Shown here piece after piece: positions 21,074-32,754 of a stretch of 64,000 nucleotides of DNA. Under the pieces are notes generated by a model. The model saw only the letters and a list, made by a program, of their open reading frames with translations. It was not told the DNA's origin and did not search any database. This DNA comes from Pomphorhynchus laevis (lineage: Eukaryota; Acanthocephala; Palaeacanthocephala; Echinorhynchida; Pomphorhynchidae). Positions within the stretch are counted from its first letter, which is position 1, and the number at the start of each line of letters is the position of its first letter. Position numbers and translations under genes: made by a program. The stretch lies in assembly GCA_012934845.2 (NCBI GenBank), contig WNNJ02001377.1, forward strand, positions 22,386 through 86,385, written 5' to 3'.

Positions 21074-22765
21074 GAACAGTGATGAAGCTGCAGGAATTTT
21101 CCAATTTCTAGAAACATTACTTTCCCAGCTTACAACATTAGGGTACTCACTAATGTTTTTGGGAAACCTCAGTTTCTACTTTGTTTGCAAGAGATCTAAT
21201 AATGTTTACATCAAGGAAGGATAATGTACCATCTTCTTCCTTCGTTAATGTCCACTGAATATTTATATCAGCACTATTTAATATATCCAGAAAACAATCC
21301 GGATCAAACGGTTCCTTTAAAAGAACAAAAGCATCATCCACATACCTAAGCCAGGTGTGAATGTAATTCATATCCTTTAAATGTGCAGCTTCCCATTTCC
21401 TCATATATATTTCAGCGAGTATTAATGCTAGGGGATTACCCATATACAATCCGTCAACTTGCTCATACATTTCATTTTCAAATTGAAAATTAATATTTGT
21501 TGTGCATAATTTAAATAGAGTTGTGCAATCACATATGCTTAAATGTTTCCCAAATTCTGTATTCATTAGAAATTCAGATGCTAAGCTAATTGATTCTAAC
21601 AACGGGATATTTGTAAATAGAGATTTTACATCAATTGAGATCATTATTTTATTGGAGATGCCAATATTCTGCATACGTTTTGCGAACTGCATTCCATCTC
21701 CGCTACGAGAAAAATGTTCATTGCTTAGTTTATTAAAAAGTATGTTAGCGATATACTTACTTACTACATAAGAATATGTACTGTAAGTTTCAATTATGGG
21801 TATGGCAGAATGAACTGTTTTATGGACTTTCGGCAAAATGTACATAAAACTTTGCTTCGAGTTCCTTGAAATAAACCTATTTAGCATTGATTCACTGAGT
21901 TTCTCCTCTCTATGTAATTTTCTAAGAAATTTATTATATTCAGCTTGTCTTTTTAAGGTCGGATCACCTTTTTGAACTTATTATTTAAAACTGAATGGCC
22001 CAATAAATTATATTCGGCTTTACTCTAAACAACTAAGCCACCACCTTTATCAGATGCACAAACAATAACGGCATCTCTTTCAAAATCTTTTTTCGCTTTT
22101 TTTGATAAGAATATTCAATTTGTCGTGTTTCACAGTATTTCTCAACATTGATTTGTAACTCAAGTTTACATAACTTTCCGTATTTGGTATACCTAACTCT
22201 TTAGCTTTCAAATTCAACACTTCTAGTTGTGAAAAAAGTTTCTGTTCTTTTAAGCAAGGTTTGAGAGTAAAGTTCGGTCCTAAGCACGAATAACTGCTCT
22301 TTAATTATCTCTTTATCTGTCCAATTATGTACAAGATTATTACTCTGGCATAATATCTGTTGATCCTGACATACAGGAATGTTACTATTAGAATTATAGT
22401 TATTTTGTTTATGTGCTAGTGTGTCAATATTATATGTAGTACAATTAACAGAATTTTGAAAAATGCCTGATGTTTATATCCCTCTCTATCTTAGCATATT
22501 TTTCTTTTATGCCACATATCAATAAAAACAAGTGATTATAAGATAAAACATTAGACAAAAATTGATAAATATTCCTACGTTTGGATAAACGAACAAAATT
22601 TGAAAACTTAAACGAAATTGAAAAATTTAAAAGTAAAAAACTTACCTTAGAAGCACATCTAGAACCAGCAAATCCTTTAAAGTCACATTTTATTCTTGAA
22701 CATGCAGGAACCAATCGATGACGTCTGCAAGCGATCAAGAACTGTTTTGATGACCAACTCTTCAA
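21073..22765 (-). pseudogene. RT and N-terminal region of the canonical PLE
   Basis: The best frame, 21887-21150, gives 245 residues: ILPKVHKTVH, IDVKSLFTNIPL (palm A), LYMGNPLALILAEIYM and RYVDDAFVLL (palm C). These are standard PLE motifs. The thumb continues in another frame into the fused ORF (SSGYPTRAINKS). Upstream frames hold DKGGGLVV and a basic N-terminus (22765-22445). RNA-directed DNA polymerase activity is known for the family; this copy is interrupted. Confidence 0.8.
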
Positions 22766-22857
22766 TAACTTAATTGTAATATCCTCCAGTTTTCTAGCAA
22801 TCTTTAAGCTTGCATCTCCATATTGCAGGCGTATTATATTATAAATTGATTATTCAC

Positions 22858-22985
22858 TCATTATTTATTAGTGGAGTGAGTGAAGTAAAATATTTATTTA
22901 ATCTCGAATTTTCAATAGCCTACTGCTATCATCTTTAGGAGTAAATGTTACAAAATATTTTTTTAACATTTTATAATATTTCATA
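22858..22985 (-). repeat. End repeat of the canonical PLE (right)
   Basis: Direct counterpart of 17046-17150. It flanks the far side of the PLE and so supports the pseudo-LTR reading. On the minus strand, CCTAAAGATGATAGC-AGTAG-GCTATTGAAAA includes a GATAGC/GCTATT stem. Confidence 0.7.
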
Positions 22986-23035
22986 ATATTTTTGTACACA
23001 AAGAAAGATTACATCATCATTACACAATAATGTAA

Positions 23036-23630
23036 TGATGATATAATTATATTATAATATAATGATGTACTAGTTGTTCTAGTGCATTTCGTTGTTCTTC
23101 CGCGTCTGGCTAAAATGACTAACACAATTCAAGCGGATTGGTATCATTCTCGTTTTGAGATATTTATAAAATAAGTTAGCCGACACGCAATATATCTTGC
23201 GCTGGCATTTGCCAGTGCTTTTGCGCTAATGGTCCTATTTGGTGAAGCGGTAGTGCTGGTTTAGCACTCAATTATGATGTCACTAGATGTTTTTTAGTGC
23301 ATCATCACGATCGATCTGAATTCACAACTCCTATCTGAGGCAATCATTCGATGGCGAGAGATTTCTTTGGACAATGTTCAGAACTGAAGATAATGGTTGT
23401 TCAGCACTCAATTATGATGTCACTAGATGTTTTCTAGTGCATCATTTACATTATTCTTTGATAGAGCTGTATGCTAGTTATCCTCTGCATCCAGAAGCGG
23501 GAGGGAATTGGCACTAAAGAGTCATAGTGATAACGCAACGGCATCTAGCAGTGCTCTTCGTTGCTCCTCCGCGTCTGGCTAAAATGACTAACAAAATTCA
23601 AGCGGATTGGTATCATTCTCGTTTTGTGAT
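23036..23630. repeat. Repeat block with three related hairpins
   Basis: Two direct repeats of about 70 bases (23091-23160 and 23561-23630, sharing TCCGCGTCTGGCTAAAATGA) enclose two hairpins of the form ATGATGTCACTA-loop-TAGTGCATCAT (about 23273-23305 and 23415-23447). A third weaker hairpin is at 23059-23085. It could be a small non-autonomous element or solo end repeats. No coding potential. Confidence 0.6.
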
Positions 23631-23859
23631 ATTCAGAAATATTCTTTCTTAATCTAAAATATCATTGTTGCCAAGATTTTCAGAAATATATGATTATTTT
23701 TCTCCAATAGCTATTCCTCGCAAATTGTTTTATCTTTGTATGGTTAATCCACCAATCGCTGATATTTCAAATAGTAGTCATCTATTAAGTTAACTATTAT
23801 AAGATATTTAAGCCCGGAAATTTTAAATTTACTTTATATTCATACGCCTTGCTATGCCC
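23631..23859. other. Short AT-rich spacer
   Basis: No gene or repeat recognised up to the LINE A 5' end. Confidence 0.4.
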
Positions 23860-24510
23860 ATTGCCCCCATCTCTTTGTCAGTTGTTGAGAATTGGACGGA
23901 CATCTTGGCTTTAATATAAACTCACAAAACCATCTCAATTAGCAAAATTGTTGATTAAAATCTACAATTCCGATTAAATTTATGCACTAATTTATTACAA
24001 GCTAACTCTATAATATGCTCATATATTGTTAAACAAGAATTATGATGTACGACACCATTATCCCTACTATCATCGCTGATCAGTGTCGTATTAAAAATCA
24101 GAGTGGACTTGGAAAAATAAATTTTGTAAACTGGCATTGGAACCAGAAATTCCCACAGTTGACTTTCCATTACCCTGCATACATAAATTTCGCTCACCCG
24201 AAAGTCGTAACAAATGCTGATTTTGCAAGCTGATAATATCTTTCAATGTTGTCATTATTATGACCTTAAAAAAATTTGGTTTCTAATAAACATACAATAA
24301 AATAACATACACAAATTACAAGCGAGCAAAAGAACCAAAGACGGTTCCAGCTAATTACAATAAATAACATACATCGACAACCTTACGACAACCTTCGACA
24401 ACCTTACGACAACCTTCGACAACCTTACGACAACCTTCGACAACCTTACGACAACCTTCGAGCAACGAGTATCGAGCAGCAATCATTGTCAAGCTAATTA
24501 CAAAAGAAAA

Positions 24511-25532
24511 ATGTCTGCTTCTCACTGTTGCCAATGTAATGGTCGAAATGCTGTTTCGACCATTACGGTAGGTGTTCCAACCGTGCGAATTCTTCTATTG
24601 ACGCTCCCACATCTGCATACTTGTCTCAGCATACTGCATGTATCCTAGATAAGCTTGATCCCATTCCGTTAAGTCACGATGATTCTAGCGAGTACGTGTC
24701 ATTTGAATTAAAATGTGACGGTTTTGGTTGTTCTTTATAAACTGTTGTCAGGTCTCCTCGTAGGGTATCTCTAGATTTCTTTCTTCAGCGATTCATCTGC
24801 GGAATTTGTGCTGCAAAACGCGCTACAACTATAGAACAATCCTAAGAACAGGCGAATGTTGCTATTAGCAATTTGGAGGCTAAGATCGATGAACTAAAAT
24901 TAGCACAATCCAATGAAATATCTTCTAACCTTTCTCAAAATCTATCATCTCACAACCCCTCTCCATTTCAGAATCGTAGTTTCGCAAGTGTGGTACGTAT
25001 AGAAGTAACGCGTTCTATCCTTGCCACTTCTAATATTAAATCAAGTATCTGCTCCCCGTTGGAAATCATTAACAGTTGCAAAAAATCAGCTTTGCGTTCG
25101 TCAAATTTTATTATACGCAATCTACCAAATACAGCGGATGATGAAGCTAGTGTTAGAAACATTTTATCCTCTGAAGGCATTTAAATAACTGCAAAATTTT
25201 CAATTAAGGTCCATCGACTTCCAGCCAAAAGAACAGACATTCTTCCGTGGACTTTAGTTTCAACGGACGAGGTAACGGCCAGCAACGTTTTATCAAACTC
25301 TTATTAATTGAGAAAAGTTGATCGTTTTAGAAATGTTTATATCATGCCGGATGTTTCCCCCGAAGAACGTGTTGCCAATCAGATTCTGCGCAAACAGCTA
25401 CAAGAGAAAAGACTCGCAAACCCAAATAGTAATTACATAATTAGAAATTTTCAATTTGTTCGTAGACTTAATAATGGAATGGTAGGCACAACACCCGTTA
25501 ATTGCTCATTAATAGATGGTTCGTCTATATGA
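24511..25532 (+). pseudogene. LINE A ORF1, copy 2, broken
   Basis: Same parts as in copy 1. The Cys-rich head starts at 24511 (ATGTCTGCTTCTCACTGTTG). The coiled coil and RRM-like frame are at 24873-25184. The C-terminal frame at 25308-25532 ends in NYIIRNFQFVRRLNNG. The two copies share the interruptions between these frames, so these were present in the parent or reflect a non-obvious reading. It is a LINE RNA-binding protein by position. Confidence 0.6.
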
Positions 25533-25589
25533 CTATCCTCTTCTGCAAGAAGTGGTAGTCAGGTTTGTGAGCACCACAAGTCTTTTAGA

Positions 25590-28265
25590 CTGTTACTATT
25601 TAATGTGAAAGGTTTGGCGTCTTTGATCGAGCAAGGTATTGAATCCTGGTTTGATACCTTTCACGTTGTGGTACTATTAGAGACCATGTTTACTAATAAT
25701 TATTCTTTACCTGGTTTTTATACATTTGACAATCCTGCTTTATTGGGCATTCGTGGTCGCCCCACGGGTGGAATAATTTTAGGTTTAAATAGTGCCTTCA
25801 GGAATTGGCAATGTAGGTATTAGCTGAATTCTATACTGCTTGAAACACCTGTCATCACTTTTATCGCATGCTATTTCAAACCCACACTTACCGCGGCAGA
25901 TATAATTGACGAAATTTCTCAGCTTCTTTCAACTCTAAACAGCACAGTCCCAATAATTATCGCAGGAGATTTTAATGCAAGATTCACCACTCCAATCACA
26001 GGAAAATTGCAAATTCTTGTAAATTACTTTAAGTCTATAAATCTAAAGTTATACGTCCCTAATGAAAATTGGTCCTACGAATCTTCTACAGGTAAAAGCT
26101 GTATAGACATCATATTTACTAACGTGCATGTAAGACATAGGGCTAGAACTATGTTCAAAATGGGCGTTAGTTCGTAAACACAAACCTGTCTCGTGTTTTT
26201 TCGATTGCATATGCAACATACAATCAATAGATTTGACTCGTCAACCTAGCAGGAAATTATGTACTTCAGCAATTGATTATAGTCAAATAAATCTAGCTTT
26301 TCAATTTATTAGATCAGGAGAACTGGGGAACAGCATTACTTCTGTAATTTCCATCCTTCTATCGGCTTGTAGATATGAATCCGATTATCCCAAAGAAAAC
26401 TCATACCTAGTAAAACCCGCTTGGTTTAAACAGTTCCAGCAACATTTAATTCAATTAAATAAAAGTTATCGGTTCGATTTAACGGTAAGGAAAGATTTTG
26501 TTGATTTACGTAGGCTTTACGTTAAACTAGTATCGATGTATCGTAGAGAACGACGTTTAGAGATTGAACGACGGGAATTGTCTAAGGCGGAGTCGACACC
26601 GTGGATACTTAAGAAAGCTAACATTGGAACATCTTCCAGGATTCAAATAGAAAATTGGAAATCACACTTTCAATCTATTTTGCGCCATTCAATATTAGAA
26701 GACATGCCTGTGCGTTTATCTTCAGTTTCACGCATAAATTCAATATACGGTTCAGATCCTCTGAATTTACCTTTTACGCCATTTGAAGTGGTAAGATCCC
26801 TATCAATCTTAAAAGATCATAAAGCTGCCGGGTTAGATCAATTATGCGTAGAACAGTTAAAGTCGACTATCGATATTTTGATAGACTACTGGACAGAACT
26901 TTTCAATCTACTTCTTGCAGGTCATCCGTTTCCGATTTCGTGGCGCGACGGTGTAATGAAGATCCTGCATAAGGGTAAAGGTGACTATGATTCACTGGAT
27001 GCGTACAGGGGGATTGCGATATTGAATCACAGTTATAAGTTATTGACTCATATAATGTATATGCGCCATATTAAGTGTCGCGAGCATCTCTTACCTGCGG
27101 AGCACTATAGATTCCGCTCGAAAAGGTCAACGTCCGATGCAATAAAGCATGTCCGTGACGAAGTCACCAATTGTTTCGCTAATCGTAGACTGTGGTCCCT
27201 TTTTGTATCTTATTTATTCTGTGCTTCAGCCTAATCGCCTTAAAGTATCTGATGGTATCAACACCTCTGATTTCTTTTTTGCTAATCGCGGTGTTTTACA
27301 GGGAGATCCACTCAGCCCTATATTATTTTCCTTTTTTGTTATGAATTTGCCTATGCATCTTCGTCAGCATCGAATGAAGTCTCTTGTACCCTCTATGCCG
27401 ACGATCTAGTAATATTAGCCAAATATCGTTTATCCGCTCAAAGTGCGGTAGATGCTCTGTCATCCTATTGTTTATCAAATCAGTTGACGGTGAATGTAAA
27501 TAAATCGAAAGCCCTTAAATTTCGGTTAGGTGGACCTTTGCGTCGATGTGACAGCTGAGAATAGGGAATGTAGATTTAGAATTCTGTAATAGTTACAATT
27601 GTTTGGGAGTATTACTTTCGTCGAAATGGTCATTTAATGAACACCTACATCGTAAATCCTCGAAATTAGTTGTAGCAACCTCTTATGCAAACAAATTAGG
27701 TTCTTTATCTTTCTCAGGAGCCCTCCGGTATTTTCGAAGTATGTTGCTTCTCGTAGTTTCATATGCTTTGCCAGTTATCTGGTCGAATTTAAGTCCCTTC
27801 TATTTTCAGCAGTTGGACAAGTGTCAATGGAGATTCGTGAAGCGAATTGTTGGAGTCTCACCAAAATGTTCTTCATCGGTTATAGCGATACTATCATCGT
27901 TAGAACCTTGCTCTAAATACATCTGCTCAACATTTAATCTTGAACACACTGCATCATTTACTACTAACCTGAACATGTTCTTTCGAAAGACGACTTCATT
28001 GGATTCTGAATTTTATCTTACTCCGGCATTCTTACTGACTAAATGGAGAAAACTCTGTGCAAGGAAAATACCGCCGATCTAGAGAGCATCTGTCCATGGA
28101 TATCACGATAAATTCTGCGCTATTAGAATTCCAGTACATGCACGGTGCTCTTTGTGCATTTGTGTTCTTTGCAAAAATGAATGCGCATCTAACCTGCATA
28201 TCTTCACTTGCCCAATTTTGAAAAATCTGTCACTATCCGATATTGACAGTATGAGAAGATTTTGA
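25590..28265 (+). pseudogene. LINE A ORF2, copy 2, broken
   Basis: Endonuclease from about 25590 (LLLFNVKGLASLIEQG, GDFNARFTTP). The 333-residue frame 26233-27234 spans the linker and RT fingers up to RSKRSTSDAIKHVRDEV. Next to it, near 27190, a deletion of about 100 bases has removed motif A (present in copy 1 as FVDFERAFD). The frame resumes with VLQGDPLSPILF (27149-27409). 27603-28082 holds the thumb/connection (GVLLSSKWSFNEHLHRK). A Cys-rich end (CSLCICVLCKNECASN, about 28148-28195) closes the protein. Loss of motif A means this copy cannot polymerise. Confidence 0.8.
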
Positions 28266-28317
28266 AAACAACTTATAAAATTGATAAACTTTTGGTGTAT
28301 TTATTTTGTTTACCCAA

Positions 28318-28329
28318 TACCGAAAGGTA
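28318..28329 (+). promoter_or_regulatory. 3' hairpin of LINE A
   Basis: TACC-GAAA-GGTA, a GNRA-type loop, 20 bases before the (ATT)n tail. Comparable short hairpins stand at the 3' ends of families C, D, E and F. Confidence 0.45.
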
Positions 28330-28437
28330 AAGAGGTATAATAAATTCTCTCATTATTATTACTAGAATGTCAGCGAGCGTAGCTCAATAGACACCTTCAC
28401 AATTTAAAATATAAAAAGGAAACTAACAACAAAGTAA

Positions 28438-31320
28438 TTAAAAATTAGTCAGTTTCTTCAAAGTAGATACAAATCCACGTCTGCTTGTTTGCTTCACCAC
28501 TTCCGCCGGTAAACTGTTCCATGCTGGAATGACACGCACGGCAAAATTAATGCTTCTTTTTTTACACCAGTATTTACGTTGTAACATAAGTGGATGACCA
28601 CGTAATCTTGAGTCATTTCGCATACGAAATAGACTTCTAACGGGATTCTCAGGATTGTTTATTGCCCGCCACACTACAACCAGGTCATTAGTGCTCGAAG
28701 TGAAGATAACGAAGGCATATTAAGGCGACTTAACCGTTCCTTATAAGTAAGGTTATGAAGGCCCGCTACCCGTTTAGAAGAACGTCGCAATACCTGTTCA
28801 ATACAAAACTCTTCCGATTTGTTAACTGGGTATGATGCTGGAGAACAATAATTAAGAACACTTGAACAGAGAGTAGTGAATAAAAGTTTAAATAACTCAA
28901 TTTCTAATTTACTAAAACATCTGGAAATCATACCGGAAATTCGAGTTGCTCTAGCACATATTTGCTCCGTATTTTTCATAGTGCCTAGATCATTCGAAAC
29001 GAAGACGCCCAAGTCTCTACATTGACGAACCATAGGAATTGGTTGTAAGTTAATTGAGTAGCTGGTTGTCGAAAACTTATTCTCTATGTGCATGTATGCA
29101 CATTTTGTCACATTAATACTTAAACAGTTCTCAGCAGACCAATACGTCAATGTATCGAGATCAGACTGTAACATTTGTCGGTCAAGGTCATTAACAACAC
29201 AGCGATAGACCTTAAGATCATCGGCGTACAACAACGATTTTGACAGCAGTAATGATGGGAGTTCGTTAATATATATATTAAATAAAATTGGTCCTAAAAT
29301 CGATCCTTGTGATACACCACTACATATAGAAGTCCAATCTGACAAAGTCCCACTTACTCTGACTGCTACAGTTCTATCTAATAAATACGCACGAATCCAA
29401 TTAATAATTACAGAATCAAAGTGAAGTCCTATAAGTTTGCCAATAAGTATATTATGATTGATTGTATCGAAAGCACGCGAGAAGTCCACGAATACCACGT
29501 CGGTGTCGACACCTGCATCAAAAGCACTGGACCAATCATCTCTAGCAATTAGAAGATTTGAACATGTTGATCTACTCGAACGGAATCCATGTTGGGCAGG
29601 ATGTAAAAGGTTATTTATCGAAACATGGCGGTTGATGTGAAACAAAATCAAACGCTATAGTACCTTTACAGCAAATACATGTCAAACTAACTGGTCTAAA
29701 ATTGCTGGCGCATGACCTATCACCTTTTTTATATACAGGGCAAACTATCGATTTTAGCCAGTCGAGGGGAATCTTTGATTTGCATAAGGAAAATATGAAT
29801 ATTCGATGTAGTGGACCGCAAATGTGGGATGCTAATTCTCTAAGTAGGATGGATGGCAATCCGTCAGGGCCAGCAGAATGACACCGTTTTAATCGTCGAA
29901 GTTGCTCATATACATGAGCGATAGAAATATGTGACGTCAAGTTAGATGATTTATTATTATAATGAAAAATGCCGTGTACAGTAACTGATTCATCTATTCT
30001 AGGAAAGAATGCCTCTACAAATGTAATAGCGACCATATAATCGTCGACAACTACTTTATTTTCCACACGTAACGGAAAACATTTGCATCTCGATCGATTT
30101 TTGGATGCACAATATTTGAAAAATAAACTTGGCTCATACTTGATATTATGAACGAGTGATTTCTCAAAGTAGATTTTCTTAGATCTTTTAAGTGCCGTAA
30201 ATCTGTTTCTTGCATTTCGACATAATTGATATTCTAATTTAGATTGACGATATCGACGATAAAGGATCTTACACTCCTTAAGAAGATTTCCTAACTCTAC
30301 GTCAAACCACGGCTTATTGTATTTACGGGAGCGTGAAGCACATAAAGGCGCACACCTGTCTAGCAGAGAAGCAAGAGTATCTTGAAAAAACCTCCATGCA
30401 CATTCCAATCCTACTACAAATGGGTCAAGCCAAACAACGCGATCAAGGTGCCTACCGATTGCGCTATAATCGGCCTTGAAAACGTTAAGCTCTATGTGAC
30501 AAGTGTTTATGGAAGACAGAACGAACGGAAAGCGAATTAACATACTGCAATGGTCACTATTTCCTATAGCTTGTATGTAGTCAATATTTATCGGTAGATC
30601 ATGGTTAGACAAGCATAAATCTAATAGACTTCTATAAGAGCCTCTGAAACGAGTGTCTTGATTTACGTACTGAAAGTAATTCAACTCGTTTAATAAATCG
30701 AGTAGTTCAGAAGATTCCCAATCACATCCGCTCAAACGGGAATAAGTAGACCAGTCTATACGTAGCATATTAAAGTCCCCAAGTAAGATTAAGTTTTCGT
30801 AAGAGGCAAACCGTTCTAAATCTTTCCGGAGGCGTTTGGTGGATGCCATAGGACTTCTGTACACAAGTCCAATGACAACAGAGGAATCAGGGCTTTCGAA
30901 ACAACACCAAAGGGATTGGTAACTAATCTCTTCATTATCGTGATATAGGACATTGGATGTAATACTATCTCGCGCGTATGTGACTACACCGCCACCACTG
31001 ACATTAACACGATCACAACGGTATGAGTTGTAACCGGGAATTGCAATTTCTGAGTCATCAATGTTATAATTCAACCAAGATTCACTGAATGCCAGGATAC
31101 TAGCATTACTCTCTTCAGCAAGTAGCGAAACCTCTACCATTTTTGGGAGGATACTTTGAACATTAGAATATAACACATTTATAAATTTTTCACAATAAAT
31201 ATCTGGTATATTGGTTACATATGGACTTTCGTTATTCCTTTGATAGGTGCGACGCAGCTCGAGAGGTGGAATGCATGTGAAATTTTGTCGTGTGAGGGTA
31301 ACATTGTTCAGAACACACAA
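28438..31320 (-). pseudogene. LINE E ORF2 (endonuclease + RT)
   Basis: Frame 31320-29611 (569 residues) holds the endonuclease (LYSNVQSILPKMVEVSLLAE, FSESWLNYN, LLGDFNMLRIDWSTY, GNSDHCSML) and the RT start (ASNFRPVSLTCICCK). Frame 29651-28674 continues with FVDFSRAFDTINHNIL, SGVSQGSILGPILFN and LLYADDLKVYR, and frame 28674-28438 gives the tail (VIPAWNSLPAEVV). The breaks are a shift plus stop just after CICCK (about 29650) and a one-base shift near 28674. Gene order and motifs are of the CR1 group. It is close to intact, so a relative elsewhere could be active. Confidence 0.8.
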
Positions 31321-31742
31321 GGGCGACGTCGCACTACTTGAAAATTTTGAATCCTAAGATTTCGCTCCCCACTGTTGAGTCTTTTATGAAGCTCAATCTT
31401 AGCCAACTTTAACTTTTCTCTATTTGACGGGTCTAAGTCTCTAAGTAATCTAATGCCAGTACCACTAAGTCTATAAGATTTTCTTAATAAAGCATTAACG
31501 TACTCTTTGTCACTGAATACTAGTTTTAATAAGCGAGGTTTCGCATTTGTATCATCAGATTTGCCTATGCGAAATAGGGAAACTACTTTCAAGGATGTTA
31601 TAAATTGCGAATCACAATCAGATAATACACATCCCAATATGGACCTAACTTTATCGAGGTCATCATTCAACCTATGTTGATTGTTTATTGCTGACGACTC
31701 AACAATATTGGCCATTATTATAGCTCTATCTCGTGGAATCAA
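31308..31742 (-). CDS. LINE E ORF1, C-terminal half
   Basis: 144 residues, open, with an RRM-like fold by pattern (VVSLFRIGKSD, RLLKLVFSDKEYVNALLRKS) and the ending NLRIQNFQVVRRRPCVF. The same ending motif is in LINE A ORF1 and in LINE D copy 2 (near 49590). It overlaps ORF2 by 13 bases, which suggests coupled translation. The N-terminal half lies upstream at 32518-31857 after an internal insertion, so the start at 31742 is not the original one. Confidence 0.6.
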   Translation of the reverse strand: MIPRDRAIIMANIVESSAINNQHRLNDDLDKVRSILGCVLSDCDSQFITSLKVVSLFRIGKSDDTNAKPRLLKLVFSDKEYVNALLRKSYRLSGTGIRLLRDLDPSNREKLKLAKIELHKRLNSGERNLRIQNFQVVRRRPCVF

Positions 31743-31756
31743 CGGTCGCTTTCGGG

Positions 31757-31953
31757 ACCTGCATCAAAAGCACTGGACCAATCATCTCTAGCAATTAGAA
31801 GATTTGACTATGTTGATCTACTCGAACGGAATCCATGTTGGGCAGGATGTAAAAGGTTATTTATCGAAACATGGCGGTTGATGTGAAACAAAATCAAACG
31901 CTATAGTACATTTACAGCAAATACATGTTAAACTAACTGGTCTAAAATTGCTG
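31757..31953 (-). repeat. Displaced copy of an ORF2 segment inside LINE E ORF1
   Basis: Nearly identical to 29515-29704, in the same orientation. It carries the same interruption as the source, so the duplication came after that break. Confidence 0.85.
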
Positions 31954-32518
31954 TCATCCCCACTTTGAACATTGGACTCTGGTTCGAGTCCTATCGATAC
32001 CGACTTGACAGCTAATGATGAAACATTCACTGGTAATTGTAAAAGCTGGTTATCTTTAGGTGTCCTTGGTAGAATTTCTTCTACACAATTTCCCTCGTCG
32101 GTTTTATCTTCTTCACAATTTCCCATATCATTCAATTTACACTGGTTAATTACCGACGACGACTCAAAAATGTTAGACAATAAAATATCATTGTCATCAA
32201 TGCACAGAGTTGTTTGCTGCGTAGTATCATTACCGTCATTATTATGTTGTATTTGCGAGATAGGTTTATCATTATTGGAAGAATATTTATGTGTGCAGGC
32301 TTGGCTGTTTTGAGCTTTTGAATCAAGGCACAAAGTGAGTCCAGTTCAGCTGACGCACAGTAGCCGCATAGGAATGTTTTCATCTTGAGATCGATAAGTT
32401 GATTAGTTGTACCGGTTATTGATGTCCAAATATCACATCCTGTTTTGGAACGCTGTACTTGGTTTGATTCGTAGTTCAAGACTTCGACTGATGACTGCAC
32501 ACGCTTCTTTTTGTCCAT
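31857..32518 (-). pseudogene. LINE E ORF1, N-terminal half
   Basis: Two overlapping frames. 32518-32150 begins MDKKKRVQSSVEVLN and has a zinc-like FLCGYCASAELDSLCALI. 32333-31857 gives a hydrophilic stretch (SNIFESSSVINQCKLND) similar to the start of the 31742 ORF (VESSAINNQHRLND), then runs into the duplicated ORF2 segment. It is the likely RNA-binding protein of the element, broken by the duplication. Confidence 0.5.
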
Positions 32519-32754
32519 ATTGGTCGTGTATTAAAACTATCGAAATTATTGAAATTGTTGAAATTCGTATTAATCGTTGTAAAAAGATATCACTGTAACA
32601 GAAAAGATCATTGTGTGTTTAAGCTGTTAAATTTTTTTGTCATCATATCATATTCTCGTTGTTCAAGATTGTGTATTTCCGTTTCGGCGAATTCGTATAG
32701 ATGCACATATGTTTACTTATATTATGCACATATAATTTATTAATTTCTACTTGT

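Larger units (their letters stand above)
17046..22985 (-). mobile_element. Canonical Penelope-like element split by LINE C
   Basis: In sense: end repeat (22985-22858), N-terminal region with DKGGGLVV near 22060, RT (21887-21073), insertion of LINE C, GIY-YIG endonuclease (17660-17339), second end repeat (17150-17046). RT before endonuclease is the usual PLE order, unlike the Naiad-type elements in this window. The two end repeats are in direct orientation, as PLE pseudo-LTRs can be. It is broken apart from the insertion as well. Confidence 0.8.
23860..28357 (+). mobile_element. LINE family A, copy 2 (complete length)
   Basis: 5' UTR with the 21-bp repeats, ORF1 region (24511-25532), ORF2 (25590-28265), a 3' hairpin TACC-GAAA-GGTA (28318-28329), AATAAA and an (ATT)n tail. 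It mirrors 1-3842 with scattered base changes and a deletion of about 100 bases near 27190. It ends tail-to-tail against LINE E. Confidence 0.85.
28358..32530 (-). mobile_element. LINE family E (CR1-like), nearly complete
   Basis: In sense: ORF1 pieces (32518-31857 and 31742-31308), ORF2 (31320-28438), 3' UTR with GAGC-GTA-GCTC (28375-28385) and TAATAATAATG. ORF1 and ORF2 overlap by a few bases. A 190-bp ORF2 segment is also present inside the ORF1 region. It is decayed only moderately. Confidence 0.8.
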
